This document shows positions 26,690 to 35,417 of a stretch of 64,000 bases of DNA, in pieces. Position 1 is the first letter of the stretch, and each line of letters starts with the position of its first letter. Below the pieces are notes generated by a model. That model was not told the DNA's origin and made no database searches. It was given only the letters and a program-made list of their open reading frames with translations. The stretch covers positions 48,513 through 112,512 of the forward strand of contig CALYBJ010000001.1 of the NCBI GenBank assembly GCA_944412445.1, read 5' to 3'. A program made the position numbers and the translations under genes. The stretch comes from an uncultured Clostridia bacterium (GTDB lineage Bacteria > Bacillota > Clostridia > Oscillospirales > Acutalibacteraceae).

Positions 26690-28258
26690 TTAGCCGATCG
26701 GGTCTGTTTTGCAGATAAACATACAGCTTGTTTCCATATAGTCGGGAGCGTCGGTGTAAATATCATAGCTGAATTTAAGCCATTCGTCCATTCTTAAAAC
26801 AAGCTCCTTGGCGTCGCCGGTAAGCTGTGAAATATCGGTATCGCCTGCATTTACCTCGCTGCCGGCTATCATACCGTCAAGAGCGTCGGTAAACTGGGAC
26901 ATATCTTCCGAGGATAAAAGGTTTGTAAGAACATCCAGAACCTCTTTGTTGTCGTTAAGATAGTTCATAAGCTCATCGAGAGTTTCAAGAGTTTCAGGGA
27001 GATTTTCAAGGGCAGCCGCTACCTCAGGATCCTCCAAAGCTGTTGAAAATCCTTCCAGAATGGGCATTATTTCATCAATTCCCGTTGAAAGCTGAAGCAG
27101 TGAGTCGACCATGGACTGAAGGGCAGGAACATTTGACATGACATTTATAAGAGACTGCATCTGCTCCGTGTCCATGGAGTTTAAAAAGTCGGAAAGCTTC
27201 CGTATATTTTCGGGAGTCAGGTATTGGGACATGGCTTTAAACAAAGCTTCGTTTTCCTGATACATGGATATTGCTTTCTGCATTATATCCATCATTTCGC
27301 TCAGAGAAGTTCCGTTTGTTACAAAGTCAATAAGTGCGCCGTCAGGGTCAATCTGATCCAGAATATCCTGAAGATTCTGAATTTCGCTGAGAATATTTTT
27401 AACATCCTCAAGAGTTTTTGGGAGATCTACATTCAAATCAAGCGATGAAAGAGGAACCAGAGCGTAGTAGGTATCGGAGAAGCGGAAATCCGTAACCGTC
27501 GCCGTAATTGTAAATGTTTCCGGGAATGAGAAGTCCTCGAAGCCGGAGATGTTAAGGCCCGAAAGATTAAGGCTTTCGTTAAGTCCCGGCGCTCCCGCAA
27601 GAACTACAACCTCGTAGCTTCCGCCTCCTATGGATAACCCGTTTGTAACCTCAATGTTGGAGAAGTTGTCGTATGAGAGAACCATTCCTCCTATTGCCAT
27701 AATGGGAGTATACATTGTAACCTTTTGGCCGTTTATTTCAACCTCTTTTGAAATCTTGTTTTTCATGGAAACTTCCATTTTAAAGCTTCCGCTTTTGCCT
27801 GTAAGCTCTTCGGGAGATGTTTCTTTTCCGTCAAGGTAATACTTTATATTAATATCAACAGGCAGCTCCTTGTCGGTTTTTCCCTCGTAATACACATCGG
27901 AGGTCGCCATCTGCCATGTAACCTCACCGTTGTTGTTAACGGAGGAAGCCTGACCCTTTGTAACGGAAAAATCAGTAAGCGTTGTTTTGTCTTTTATATA
28001 CACCTGGCTTTTATCGGCGTGGATCCAGTCGGAAACGGTTATGCTTTTCGGCGAGCCGTAATTGTCAAGATTTACATATACCGTTTCGCTTTTTGTTACA
28101 TTTTCCGTAGTGCTGCCGTAGCTTTCGGTAAACTGGTTTTCTTCTTCTCCCGTGGAGGATTCCTCGTCAACTTCTGTTTTTCCGCAGGATGAAAGAAATA
28201 TCATCCCCAATGCCAGTATAAGGCATATTATTTTTTTTGCGGTGGAGTTCTTTTTCAT
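26690..28258 (-). CDS. Lipoprotein partner of MMPL exporter
   Basis: 522 aa. Lipoprotein signal (MKKNSTAKK... IFLSSCGKT), Glu/Ser/Thr-rich linker, a beta-rich part (~60-270) and a helical part (~275-500) with repeated Leu-rich amphipathic segments (LEDVKNILSEIQNLQDILDQI, MQSLINVMSNVPALQSM, LETLDELMNYLNDNKEVLDVL) that look like long coiled hairpins. Its start overlaps the MMPL stop by four bases, so it is translationally coupled. Possibly an extracytoplasmic adaptor for the RND pump, comparable in layout to YhgE/Pip-type partners; no family assigned with certainty. Confidence 0.75.
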   Translation of the reverse strand: MKKNSTAKKIICLILALGMIFLSSCGKTEVDEESSTGEEENQFTESYGSTTENVTKSETVYVNLDNYGSPKSITVSDWIHADKSQVYIKDKTTLTDFSVTKGQASSVNNNGEVTWQMATSDVYYEGKTDKELPVDINIKYYLDGKETSPEELTGKSGSFKMEVSMKNKISKEVEINGQKVTMYTPIMAIGGMVLSYDNFSNIEVTNGLSIGGGSYEVVVLAGAPGLNESLNLSGLNISGFEDFSFPETFTITATVTDFRFSDTYYALVPLSSLDLNVDLPKTLEDVKNILSEIQNLQDILDQIDPDGALIDFVTNGTSLSEMMDIMQKAISMYQENEALFKAMSQYLTPENIRKLSDFLNSMDTEQMQSLINVMSNVPALQSMVDSLLQLSTGIDEIMPILEGFSTALEDPEVAAALENLPETLETLDELMNYLNDNKEVLDVLTNLLSSEDMSQFTDALDGMIAGSEVNAGDTDISQLTGDAKELVLRMDEWLKFSYDIYTDAPDYMETSCMFICKTDPIG

Positions 28259-30627
28259 TGTATATCTTCATCTCCGTTAAGGTTATTTTCCGTTTCGGAA
28301 TTTTTACTGCTTTTATCTATTCCCATTGCTTTTTCAATTGCTTCGGCGCTTTCCTTTGTAAGCTCCTTTGTTACAAGCTGAGCAGGTACGGGAATAGCCT
28401 TGCCTTTCTTTGTCTTTTTTGACGATGCGGCTTCAAGGTTCTTTTTAATGGCCTTGTTTGACTTTTCAATTCTCTTTTCGGCTTTCTTTCTTGCCTTTTC
28501 CATGTTTTTCTGCATTTTCTCAAGCATCGGAGTTGTAAAATATGTGGGTCTGCTGATTTCTCTCCATTTGTAGCTTGTTTTGTTTATAAAGCCTTCAAGG
28601 GTTACAAGCAAAGGCGGCAGGAACAGCATTATTACAAGAGCGCTTATAACGGCGCCTCTTGCAAGCATGGCGCATATTGACCTTACTATATCTATATCGC
28701 ATATAAGATATACGCCGATAGTTGCCGCAAAGAAAACCAGCGCGCTTTGGAATATTGATCTGTGAGCAGAGTTTGCAGCCGTTAGCATGGCTGTTTTTTT
28801 GTCCGTGCCTTTTTGAAGCTCCTCCCTGAACCTGGTTGTAAGAAGTATTGCATAGTCAACGGTTGCGCCAAGCTGAACACAGCTGATAATTGTGGGCGTT
28901 ATAAAACAGATAACTTCTCCCGTTACAAAGGACAGGGCAAGGTTTATCCAGATAGCCAGCTCTATTGACATTACAAGAATAAAGGGAACGGAAATTGATT
29001 TAAAGATAATGGCGATAAGCAGGAATATTGCAATAATGGAAATTGCGTTTGTAACAACGAAGTCCCGGTCGGTAACCTCAACAAGGTCCTTATACATCGG
29101 CGCTTCTCCCGTAAGGAGAGCCTCCGGGTCATAGGATTTTATAAGGCTTGTAAGCTCTTCAACCTGAGCGTTGCATTGATCCGTAGCCGGTGAATACTGA
29201 GAGTTTACTATAATAACCTGTCTGCCGTCGGAAATAAGCATGGAAGCAATGGCGTCGGGAAGAATGTCTTCGGAAAAGGCGGTGCCCAGAACCGAATTAA
29301 GTCCCATAACTCCCGTAACGCCTTCAACATCTTCCAGATCTTTAAGAAGCTGAAGCTTGTCGGAGGCTTCCATGCTGTTGTCGGCAATGACGAAATATGT
29401 GCTTGCCATATTAAAGTCGTCTTTAAGTATGTTAAGGGCCTGAATGGAGTCGATGGAATCCGGAATTGCCTCCATCATGTTGTAATATTTTTTAACATTG
29501 TTCTGACCGTACCAGCTGGGGATTATCAGGAGTATAACGATGATAACAAAAGCCCTGCGGAATTTAAGTGTTATCTTGTTAAGCCCGTTAAAGGAGGGAA
29601 TAAGGCTTTTGTGTCTTGTTTTGATAAGGAATTTTTCGCTGAGCAGAAGCATCGCGGGCAAAACGATAACAACGGTTACAATTCCCAAAAGGACGCCCTT
29701 TGCCATAACAAGACCTATGTCAACGCCAAGCTTAAGGCTCATAAAGCACAATGCAAGGAATCCGAAAATAGTTGTAAGGGAGCTTCCGGCAAGAGATGTG
29801 AAGGTGCTTGTGATAGCTTTTGCCATAGCTGCCTGACGGGTTCTGTATTTAGGCTTTTCCTCGGCGTATCTGTCCATAAGGAAAACGGAATAGTCCATGG
29901 TTACGCCTAACTGAAGAATAGCTGCTATTGACTGGGTGACAAAAGAGATTTCACCGAACATGAAGTTTGTGCCCATGTTGTATATTATTGCCAGTCCCAG
30001 TGAAGCGAGAAGAACAAAGGGCAGCAGGAAGGATTCCATTGTAAAGCCCAGGGCAATAAGCGCAAGAGCCACCGCAATGGCAATAAACTTAGGCGCTTCC
30101 TTTTCCGTCATATCGCTGAAGTCGTATGTCATGGCGGAGGTTCCGCTCATAAGACATTCCTCCGGCAAAAGCTCCTTTATCTTTGCGACAGTATCGAGAG
30201 TTTCGTTGGAGGCGCTGGGAGTGTCGTACAGAATCAGCATCAGAGTGCTGTCGCCGTCAGCGCTGTAAAGCATGGAAGATATTGCCGACGGGAAAATAGA
30301 AAGAGGTATAGGCGATTCGGCAATGGTTCCCAGCCACATTGCCGTTTTTACATGTTCCGTGGCAGAAATACTGTCCTCAAGGGCAGACATTTCATCCCAG
30401 GTCATATCGTCCATAATGATAACCGACATGGAAGCCAGTCCGAAATCCTCGTCAAGGCTGTTGATTCCTTCTACCGACTCAAGCTCATCGGGGAGATAAG
30501 ATAAAATATCGTAGTTTACCGGTGTGGCTAAAAAGCCGATGGCAGAAGGGATTACAAGGAGAACGGCAACAAGCAAAACTGTTTTCGGGTGTTTTGTAAC
30601 CCATTTTGCCAGCTTGTTTATTATCAC
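28255..30627 (-). CDS. MMPL/RND-family membrane transporter
   Basis: 790 aa. Two repeats, each with a helix, a large outside loop (~150 residues) and five further helices: about 12 helices in all. Typical RND segments: MDYSVFLMDRYAEEKP and VDYAILLTTRFREELQKG with the proton-relay Asp, plus repeated GxxxxxxGxxxxxG helices. The C-terminal ~90 residues are Lys/Glu-rich and cytoplasmic. MMPL-type proteins export lipids, peptides or drugs. Operon with the downstream coiled lipoprotein. Confidence 0.9.
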   Translation of the reverse strand: MIINKLAKWVTKHPKTVLLVAVLLVIPSAIGFLATPVNYDILSYLPDELESVEGINSLDEDFGLASMSVIIMDDMTWDEMSALEDSISATEHVKTAMWLGTIAESPIPLSIFPSAISSMLYSADGDSTLMLILYDTPSASNETLDTVAKIKELLPEECLMSGTSAMTYDFSDMTEKEAPKFIAIAVALALIALGFTMESFLLPFVLLASLGLAIIYNMGTNFMFGEISFVTQSIAAILQLGVTMDYSVFLMDRYAEEKPKYRTRQAAMAKAITSTFTSLAGSSLTTIFGFLALCFMSLKLGVDIGLVMAKGVLLGIVTVVIVLPAMLLLSEKFLIKTRHKSLIPSFNGLNKITLKFRRAFVIIVILLIIPSWYGQNNVKKYYNMMEAIPDSIDSIQALNILKDDFNMASTYFVIADNSMEASDKLQLLKDLEDVEGVTGVMGLNSVLGTAFSEDILPDAIASMLISDGRQVIIVNSQYSPATDQCNAQVEELTSLIKSYDPEALLTGEAPMYKDLVEVTDRDFVVTNAISIIAIFLLIAIIFKSISVPFILVMSIELAIWINLALSFVTGEVICFITPTIISCVQLGATVDYAILLTTRFREELQKGTDKKTAMLTAANSAHRSIFQSALVFFAATIGVYLICDIDIVRSICAMLARGAVISALVIMLFLPPLLVTLEGFINKTSYKWREISRPTYFTTPMLEKMQKNMEKARKKAEKRIEKSNKAIKKNLEAASSKKTKKGKAIPVPAQLVTKELTKESAEAIEKAMGIDKSSKNSETENNLNGDEDIQ

Positions 30628-30847
30628 GGTTTTCAGCTCCTTTTGATTAATAACATATTATATATATTAATTTGAAAATAGCAACATACAAATTATGTTA
30701 ATAACAACAACTATATTTCCATTATGAATAAAATTATCGGCTGTGAACATTAACTCAATATTAACTGGGTGATAATTTTTTATCATTTAACAAAATGTTA
30801 ATTATTACATATAAATTTTTTAACACTTTCAAATGCGAACGGTATTC

Positions 30848-30869
30848 TTCGTATACGCCGGTATGCGAA
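30848..30869 (+). promoter_or_regulatory. Hairpin/dyad upstream of the SOS-type promoter
   Basis: TTCGTATAC-GCCG-GTATGCGAA, a 9-bp dyad with one G-T pair, without a T run on either side. It lies ~58 bases upstream of the -35 box within the 430-base divergent gap between the MMPL gene and the phage-like cassette. The gap otherwise is AT-rich. Could be an operator. Confidence 0.35.
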
Positions 30870-30926
30870 AGGAAGAAGATTTTGAAAAAATTTATTAAAT
30901 TAAGATTAAAATGCTTATGAAAACTC

Positions 30927-30980
30927 TTGACTTTAAGAACAAATGTTCCTATAATATGACATACAAAAGAACATTTGTTT
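30927..30980 (+). promoter_or_regulatory. Promoter with two LexA-like (SOS) boxes for phage-like cassette
   Basis: TTGACT (30927-30932) and TATAAT (30950-30955), spacer 17. GAACAAATGTTC (30937-30948) sits inside the spacer and fits the Gram-positive LexA box GAAC-N4-GTTC. GAACATTTGTTT (30969-30980) lies just after the start site and matches with one change. Centres are 32 bp apart, three helical turns, so two LexA dimers could bind on the same DNA face. The position blocks polymerase completely; DNA damage should release the cassette. Confidence 0.75.
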
Positions 30981-31059
30981 GTTACTTTTGTGTCAAATGC
31001 CGGTTTCATTTATACGGCTTTCATGGAACCGGAAAAATGCGGCTAAAAGGAGCGAGGCA

Positions 31060-31464
31060 ATGAAAACTGTAACAGGCTGTGATTTCAGTATGGCTGAAGA
31101 CAAAAACAGTGAAAGAGCTTTGAGGCGTGTTGATATGGAGTGTGAGATATGTCTTTATGAAGCGGGGAAATTGGCTGTGGAGGAAATTTTAATGTATGTT
31201 ATTGAAAACGAGCTTGATGAAAAGGAAAAAACCGCAGTAAAGCTTAAATGGTTTAACGGCATGAAAACTTCCCTTATAGCCAAGGAGACGGGGCTTACTC
31301 CCGACGGCGTCAGGAAGGCTCTCAAAAGAGGGAAAATGAAAATCTATAACAGCATGAAATATGTAGCGATGTATAACAGCATTATTGACGGAAGAAAACA
31401 GCTGCCAAAGGATTTTCATATAAAAATAATTAACTGCGTAAACGGAAAGGAGCTGATTTCATGA
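31060..31464 (+). CDS. Sigma-70 region 4-like / late-gene regulator of cassette
   Basis: 134 aa. Helix-turn-helix region 4: ENELDEKEKTAVKLKW ... SLIAKETGLTPDGVRKALKRGKMKIYNSM, with no region 2. Such stand-alone region 4 proteins (ArpU/RinA-like) often activate late phage genes. Start at 31060 follows AAAGGAGCG; an earlier frame start at 30979 overlaps the LexA box and has no site. Stop overlaps the next ATG (ATGA). First gene after the SOS-type promoter, so it may amplify or relay induction. Confidence 0.75.
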   Translation: MKTVTGCDFSMAEDKNSERALRRVDMECEICLYEAGKLAVEEILMYVIENELDEKEKTAVKLKWFNGMKTSLIAKETGLTPDGVRKALKRGKMKIYNSMKYVAMYNSIIDGRKQLPKDFHIKIINCVNGKELIS

Positions 31465-31754
31465 GCAAAACACTTTATGAGCTTTCACTTGAGTATGACC
31501 GGTCAATAAAGCTTACGGAGGAGATTATTAAAAAAACGCTGGCTGAAAGGAGAAATGCGGCTGCCGCTTTTGATACGGATAAAGTCATATATTTGTCGGC
31601 GAAGCTTAAGGTATTGTACGAGGAGAAAAGAGATATGAAAATCATATCCGAAAAATTAAAAAAATATTATGATACACAGGAAACAGGCTTTGAAAACAGG
31701 CTTTTTTCCGAAACAGGAGGTTGCGATGATTTTAAACAGGCTTATTGTTCCTGA
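31461..31754 (+). CDS. Small charged helical protein of cassette
   Basis: 97 aa, unrecognised. Almost entirely helical and charged (EYDRSIKLTEEIIKKTLAERRN, SAKLKVLYEEKRDMKIISEKLKKYY), likely a coiled coil. Translationally coupled to both neighbours (4-base overlap before, 29-base overlap after). May be an assembly chaperone or regulator partner. Confidence 0.65.
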   Translation: MSKTLYELSLEYDRSIKLTEEIIKKTLAERRNAAAAFDTDKVIYLSAKLKVLYEEKRDMKIISEKLKKYYDTQETGFENRLFSETGGCDDFKQAYCS

Positions 31755-32043
31755 GGGAAACAATTTGGTTTTTGATATAAATCATACGGTAGACGGTGAG
31801 AAATATCAGCTTAAAGAAAATGAAACTTACTACATGAAAGTCGGTGAAAAAAACAGCCCGTATAATATATTGACAACTTTTGAATCCGAAAGCGCCCATT
31901 TTGAGGTTAACAGCGAATTAAGCTTCGGTGAATATGTGTTTGAAATAGGAATAAACGACGGAAACCTGGGGGTTGTTATTCTTCCGGCGTTTGATGAAAA
32001 AAACAGGCCGCTTAATCAGCTGCTGGTTTTAAGGAGGCTGTAA
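31726..32043 (+). CDS. Small baseplate/tail-associated beta protein
   Basis: 105 aa, start chosen at 31726 behind a perfect AGGAGGT. The sequence is beta-rich (VFDINHTVDGEKYQLKENETYYMKV ... FGEYVFEIGINDG) and resembles N-terminal Ig-like domains of baseplate upper proteins, but similarity is by eye only. Stop overlaps the next start (TAATG). Confidence 0.5.
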   Translation: MILNRLIVPEGNNLVFDINHTVDGEKYQLKENETYYMKVGEKNSPYNILTTFESESAHFEVNSELSFGEYVFEIGINDGNLGVVILPAFDEKNRPLNQLLVLRRL

Positions 32044-32297
32044 TGGACATAAAAAGCTTTGAAGTTAATGTAGAGCCTCAGAAGGTAGAGGCAAAAACAT
32101 ATCCTGCGGGACCCAGGGGAACAGGCATAAAATCAGTAACCCAGAACGGAAATGATTTCAAAATTACTTTTGACGACGGCAGCGAGCAATGCTTTTCGAT
32201 TCCTGACTGGTGGTTCGGCACAAGGGAGGAATACAACGCCTTAAGCAGCGAGGAAAAGCAGAGCCGCGCCTTATACTTTATCGAGGAGGGAAGCTGA
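32043..32297 (+). CDS. Small phage tail-fibre-type protein
   Basis: 84 aa. Ends with FGTREEYNALSSEEKQSRALYFIEEG, the 'GT..EY.al...d..tLYfI' module found at ends of many phage tail-fibre and collar proteins. Middle part has an ITFDDG strand and a Gly-Pro-rich stretch near the N-terminus (PAGPRGTG). TAATG and TGATG junctions on both sides. Confidence 0.65.
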   Translation: MDIKSFEVNVEPQKVEAKTYPAGPRGTGIKSVTQNGNDFKITFDDGSEQCFSIPDWWFGTREEYNALSSEEKQSRALYFIEEGS

Positions 32298-32449
32298 TGC
32301 TTGTAAAGGACGGAAAAGAATATTATCCTATTGAGCTTGAGGAGATACGCTCTGGTAAAGGAAATCTTGTATACGGCAGAAAAAACAGAAAAAAATCTTA
32401 TGTCTATATAGATCTGACAGGATATACCCAAAAGGAGAATGAAAATTAA
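32297..32449 (+). CDS. 50-aa cassette protein
   Basis: Short, basic and beta-rich (MLVKDGKEYYPIELEEIRSG ... KSYVYIDLTGY). No family recognised. ATG overlaps the previous TGA, behind GAGGAGGG. Probably a small structural or connector protein of the tail-fibre set. Confidence 0.55.
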   Translation: MLVKDGKEYYPIELEEIRSGKGNLVYGRKNRKKSYVYIDLTGYTQKENEN

Positions 32450-33157
32450 ATGGCAAATTATATATATATAACTCTTGATACGGCAGCACCCGGTGGGGTG
32501 GCAGCAGAAGCAAAGGGCGGCGGTGATACTGCGTCGAGAATCATACCTATAAGTATTTCATGTTCGGATCAGGACAAAACCGGATATGAAATGAAAATCT
32601 GGGGAACGGCAGAGGCGATTAATGAAGAGGATGCGAACTGGGAGCCTTTTTCGGAGACAAAAACAGTAACGCTTGCTGACGGAGACGGCTTGAAAACGAT
32701 TTATGTAAAAGTCAGGGACGATGTTTATAATGAGTCCCCCGAGGCGTCATGCACCGTAACTCTTTTTACAAACGTGCCGTCGGTAAGTGTTTCGGCAGGT
32801 CTTTCAAAGATTTCAAAAATCCCCGGAAAGGATACAACTGTCATAACCTGTGTTCCCGATGATGATGTAACGGCGTTCAAGATAGTCGCCGCAGATAGCG
32901 CTGACGCTTTATACAATGATGAATCAAATATATCAATAGGCACGGCAGGAGGTTCATTTTTTAAAACAGATGATTTTCCTGAAATTACAGCGTCAGGAAG
33001 TCTTGAGTATCAGGGGGAAGAGACAGTATGCGCCGCCGGAAATTCAATTATATTTACTTTAAAGGCAGAAGATATTGAAAACGCCTCTCCGGGAGACGGA
33101 GCCAAGCTTCTGAAGGTTTTTGTAAAAAGCGCTCACAGCGGGAAGTGGAGTGAATAA
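32450..33157 (+). CDS. Ig-like repeat tail protein
   Basis: 235 aa, no signal peptide. Two or three Ig/fibronectin-like beta sandwiches: one ~25-105 (SISCSDQDKTGYEMKIWG ... KTIYVKVRDDVYNESPEASCTV resembles the 'tV.vkF.D...N.s' phage adhesion Ig fold), another ~110-235. Starts directly after the previous stop behind AAAGGAG. Consistent with a phage decoration or fibre protein. Confidence 0.65.
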   Translation: MANYIYITLDTAAPGGVAAEAKGGGDTASRIIPISISCSDQDKTGYEMKIWGTAEAINEEDANWEPFSETKTVTLADGDGLKTIYVKVRDDVYNESPEASCTVTLFTNVPSVSVSAGLSKISKIPGKDTTVITCVPDDDVTAFKIVAADSADALYNDESNISIGTAGGSFFKTDDFPEITASGSLEYQGEETVCAAGNSIIFTLKAEDIENASPGDGAKLLKVFVKSAHSGKWSE

Positions 33158-33621
33158 TGATAACAGTTGCCGTTAATAACAGCAGAATAGGTCCTAATAA
33201 AAAAGCAAATATAAGCGTATACAGCGACAATGATTTTTTTAACGGAATAGAAGCAAGGGCGACTGCCGAGGGAGCGCCTTACGGCAGAGGCTGGGGATAT
33301 GATCTGTTAAAAGACGATTATCAGACTGAAAACGGTGTTTTGACTCTTAATGAAGTTACGGACCTCTTTAATTTTGATGCGGAAGCGGACGAGCTTGGTT
33401 CGGACGGCATATACAGAATAAGCGTTTATGTAAGAAATTTATCCGGTATATGGAACGATTGCTGCGGTTTGTACATAAATACAAATGAAAGGGTAAAAGA
33501 CTCCGGCGGCAGCTTTGTGCTTGCAAAAAGGGACGGAAGCGGAACGGATGAGCAGTATATAAGCGCTTACAGCGGAGATGACATTGATAATTTTGTAAGC
33601 GGGGTGCTGAAAAATGGATGA
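33157..33621 (+). CDS. Beta-rich fibre-associated protein
   Basis: 154 aa. MITVAVNNSRIGPNKKANISVYS opens a beta domain; a Gly/Tyr-rich loop (GAPYGRGWGYDLL) and a final segment IYRISVYVRNLSGIWNDCCGLYI follow. Resembles GBS-like/Ig modules of secreted and phage adhesins. Overlaps the next gene by 8 bases. No precise family. Confidence 0.6.
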   Translation: MITVAVNNSRIGPNKKANISVYSDNDFFNGIEARATAEGAPYGRGWGYDLLKDDYQTENGVLTLNEVTDLFNFDAEADELGSDGIYRISVYVRNLSGIWNDCCGLYINTNERVKDSGGSFVLAKRDGSGTDEQYISAYSGDDIDNFVSGVLKNG

Positions 33622-34480
33622 ATACAATATGTCCCATACGGGAGCGGAGCTTGACGAAGCCATAAGTAAATTCAAAGATGGATATATAAAACCGTCGGGA
33701 ACCCTTGAAATAAGTGAAAACGGCGTTAAAAACGTAAAGGAATACGAAAGCGTAAGCGTTGATGTACAGGGCGCCGATGTTTCGGATGTTACTGCCACGG
33801 CAGATGATGTTTTAAAAGGTGTTAAATTTGTAAACAGTCTGGGGCAGACGCTTGAGGGAAGCATACCGATAAAAAGCATTGAGCCGGGAGTAGACGATTA
33901 TATCCCCTTGCCGGAGCAGGATTATTTTGATTTACCGAAGGGATATTATCCGAATGACTTAAAGATATACGCACATCTGCAGGAAAAAACAGTGACGCCG
34001 AGGCTTTTGATGAATACATTTGTAGAGCCTGACAGCGGATACGCCTTAAGCAGGGTAATTGTTAACGGATACACCATACCTGACAGCTATATACATAAAG
34101 ACAGCACCAAACTGTTTGTAACGCAAAGCGCTGAAGGGACATACACAGCCGGAGCAAGCAATACATATTTGGACGATGTAAGTATAAACATCGGCTTTAA
34201 ACCAAAGATATTCATATTTTTAGTTGACCAGGGAATGAAATGTAAAAGAACAAGCGATTTTCTTATAACAAGCTCAATATTGATAGCAGATAACAATAAT
34301 AATATTTTGGCAAAACGAACAACCGGAACATATTACAATTCAAGTCTCGGAGCAAGAACAGCTCAAAGCACTGGAGACTCAAACACTTTTTATCTAACGT
34401 CAAACGGAGTGCATGGCGGAAGCGGTTCATCATTCTTTATCGAAGCTGGTTTTAGAATGAAATGGTATGCGTGGGGGTAA
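33614..34480 (+). CDS. Tail fibre / receptor-binding-like protein
   Basis: 288 aa. Starts MDEYNMSHTGAELDEAISK, a common opening of Firmicute phage structural proteins, followed by IKPSGTLEISENGVKNVKEYESVSV (the 'G...iteNGtydV..y.sv.V' fibre module). The C-terminal ~100 residues are a different, Asn/Ser/Thr-rich domain (SSILIADNNNNILAKRTTGTYYNS ... GGSGSSFFIEAGFRMKWYAWG) that fits a receptor-binding tip. Largest structural gene of the cassette and the likely targeting protein. Confidence 0.7.
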   Translation: MDEYNMSHTGAELDEAISKFKDGYIKPSGTLEISENGVKNVKEYESVSVDVQGADVSDVTATADDVLKGVKFVNSLGQTLEGSIPIKSIEPGVDDYIPLPEQDYFDLPKGYYPNDLKIYAHLQEKTVTPRLLMNTFVEPDSGYALSRVIVNGYTIPDSYIHKDSTKLFVTQSAEGTYTAGASNTYLDDVSINIGFKPKIFIFLVDQGMKCKRTSDFLITSSILIADNNNNILAKRTTGTYYNSSLGARTAQSTGDSNTFYLTSNGVHGGSGSSFFIEAGFRMKWYAWG

Positions 34481-34483
34481 AGG

Positions 34484-34672
34484 ATGAATTACTATAAGCA
34501 GATAAAAAACGGAGAAATAATTTCATATCAGACAAACAGCAATAAGGTAGAAGACGAAAGTCTTTTTGAAATCACACAGGAAGAGTATGAACAGGCAATC
34601 GCTGAAATTATTAAGCGAAATGAAGAAACAGAATATAACACAGCATTAAAAGGAGATGCAGACAATGAGTAA
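34484..34672 (+). CDS. 62-aa XkdX-like cassette protein
   Basis: MNYYKQIKNGEIISYQTNSN then an acidic helix (FEITQEEYEQAIAEIIKRNEE). Short proteins of this type commonly follow tail-fibre genes in Firmicute phages. Overlaps the amidase start by 8 bases. Assignment is by position and style, not by a firm family match. Confidence 0.5.
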   Translation: MNYYKQIKNGEIISYQTNSNKVEDESLFEITQEEYEQAIAEIIKRNEETEYNTALKGDADNE

Positions 34673-35417
34673 AAAAATCTACATTGACCCGGGACACGGA
34701 GGAGTGCAGCCGGGAGCGGTAAAAGGAAGCCGTAAGGAAAAAGACGATACCCTGAAAATGGCTCTTAAAATTAAGGAGTACCTTAAAAATCAGGACTGCG
34801 AAGTTAAGCTTTCAAGGGAAACAGATATTGATGTTGATATCAACGACCGCTGTAAGGATGCCAACAGCTGGGGAGCGGACTACTTCCTTTCAATTCACAG
34901 AAACTCAGCAGGAGCCACGGCAACGGGAAATGAAATCTGGATTTATTCCAAGGCAACGGACATAACCGAGGCAAAGGCAAGAAACCTTTTAAACGCCGTT
35001 ACAAAGGCAACGGGTTTAAAGGACAGAGGAGTACATAAGGGAGCCGTAAGCTATTCCGACTACGGAGTAAACAAATACACAAATATGCACTCTGCCCTTA
35101 TTGAGCTGGGCTTTATTTCAAACGACGGCGACAATAAAGTCTTTGACGAAACACTTGATGAAACTGCTCTCGCTCTTTCAAAAACACTGCTTTCCCTTGT
35201 AGGAGCGCAGTGGAAAGATGAAACAGTAAAGGGAGATGTAAACGGTGACGGAAAAGTGACTGCCGCAGACGCAAGAGAAGCCCTCAGAGCTTCGTCAAAG
35301 CTTCAGGAGCTTACCGAGGAGCAGAAAAAAGCCGCCGATATGAACGGCGACGGCAAGGTGACGGCATCTGACGCAAGGGAAATTTTAAAAGAATCATCGG
35401 GGCTTTCCGATGGATGA
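34665..35417 (+). CDS. N-acetylmuramoyl-L-alanine amidase (endolysin) with dockerin domain
   Basis: 250 aa. Amidase_3 domain (1-~180): IYIDPGHGG (Zn His), SRKEKDD (Zn Glu), FLSIHRNSA (Zn His), ALIELGFISN (catalytic Glu): complete active site. Then a type I dockerin-like pair of calcium loops: VNGDGKVTAADAREALRAS and MNGDGKVTASDAREILKES. It lacks a signal peptide, as expected for a holin-dependent endolysin. ATG at 34665 follows AAGGAGAT. A dockerin where phage endolysins normally carry a wall-binding domain is unusual; its cohesin partner is not in the window. Confidence 0.9.
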   Translation: MSKKIYIDPGHGGVQPGAVKGSRKEKDDTLKMALKIKEYLKNQDCEVKLSRETDIDVDINDRCKDANSWGADYFLSIHRNSAGATATGNEIWIYSKATDITEAKARNLLNAVTKATGLKDRGVHKGAVSYSDYGVNKYTNMHSALIELGFISNDGDNKVFDETLDETALALSKTLLSLVGAQWKDETVKGDVNGDGKVTAADAREALRASSKLQELTEEQKKAADMNGDGKVTASDAREILKESSGLSDG

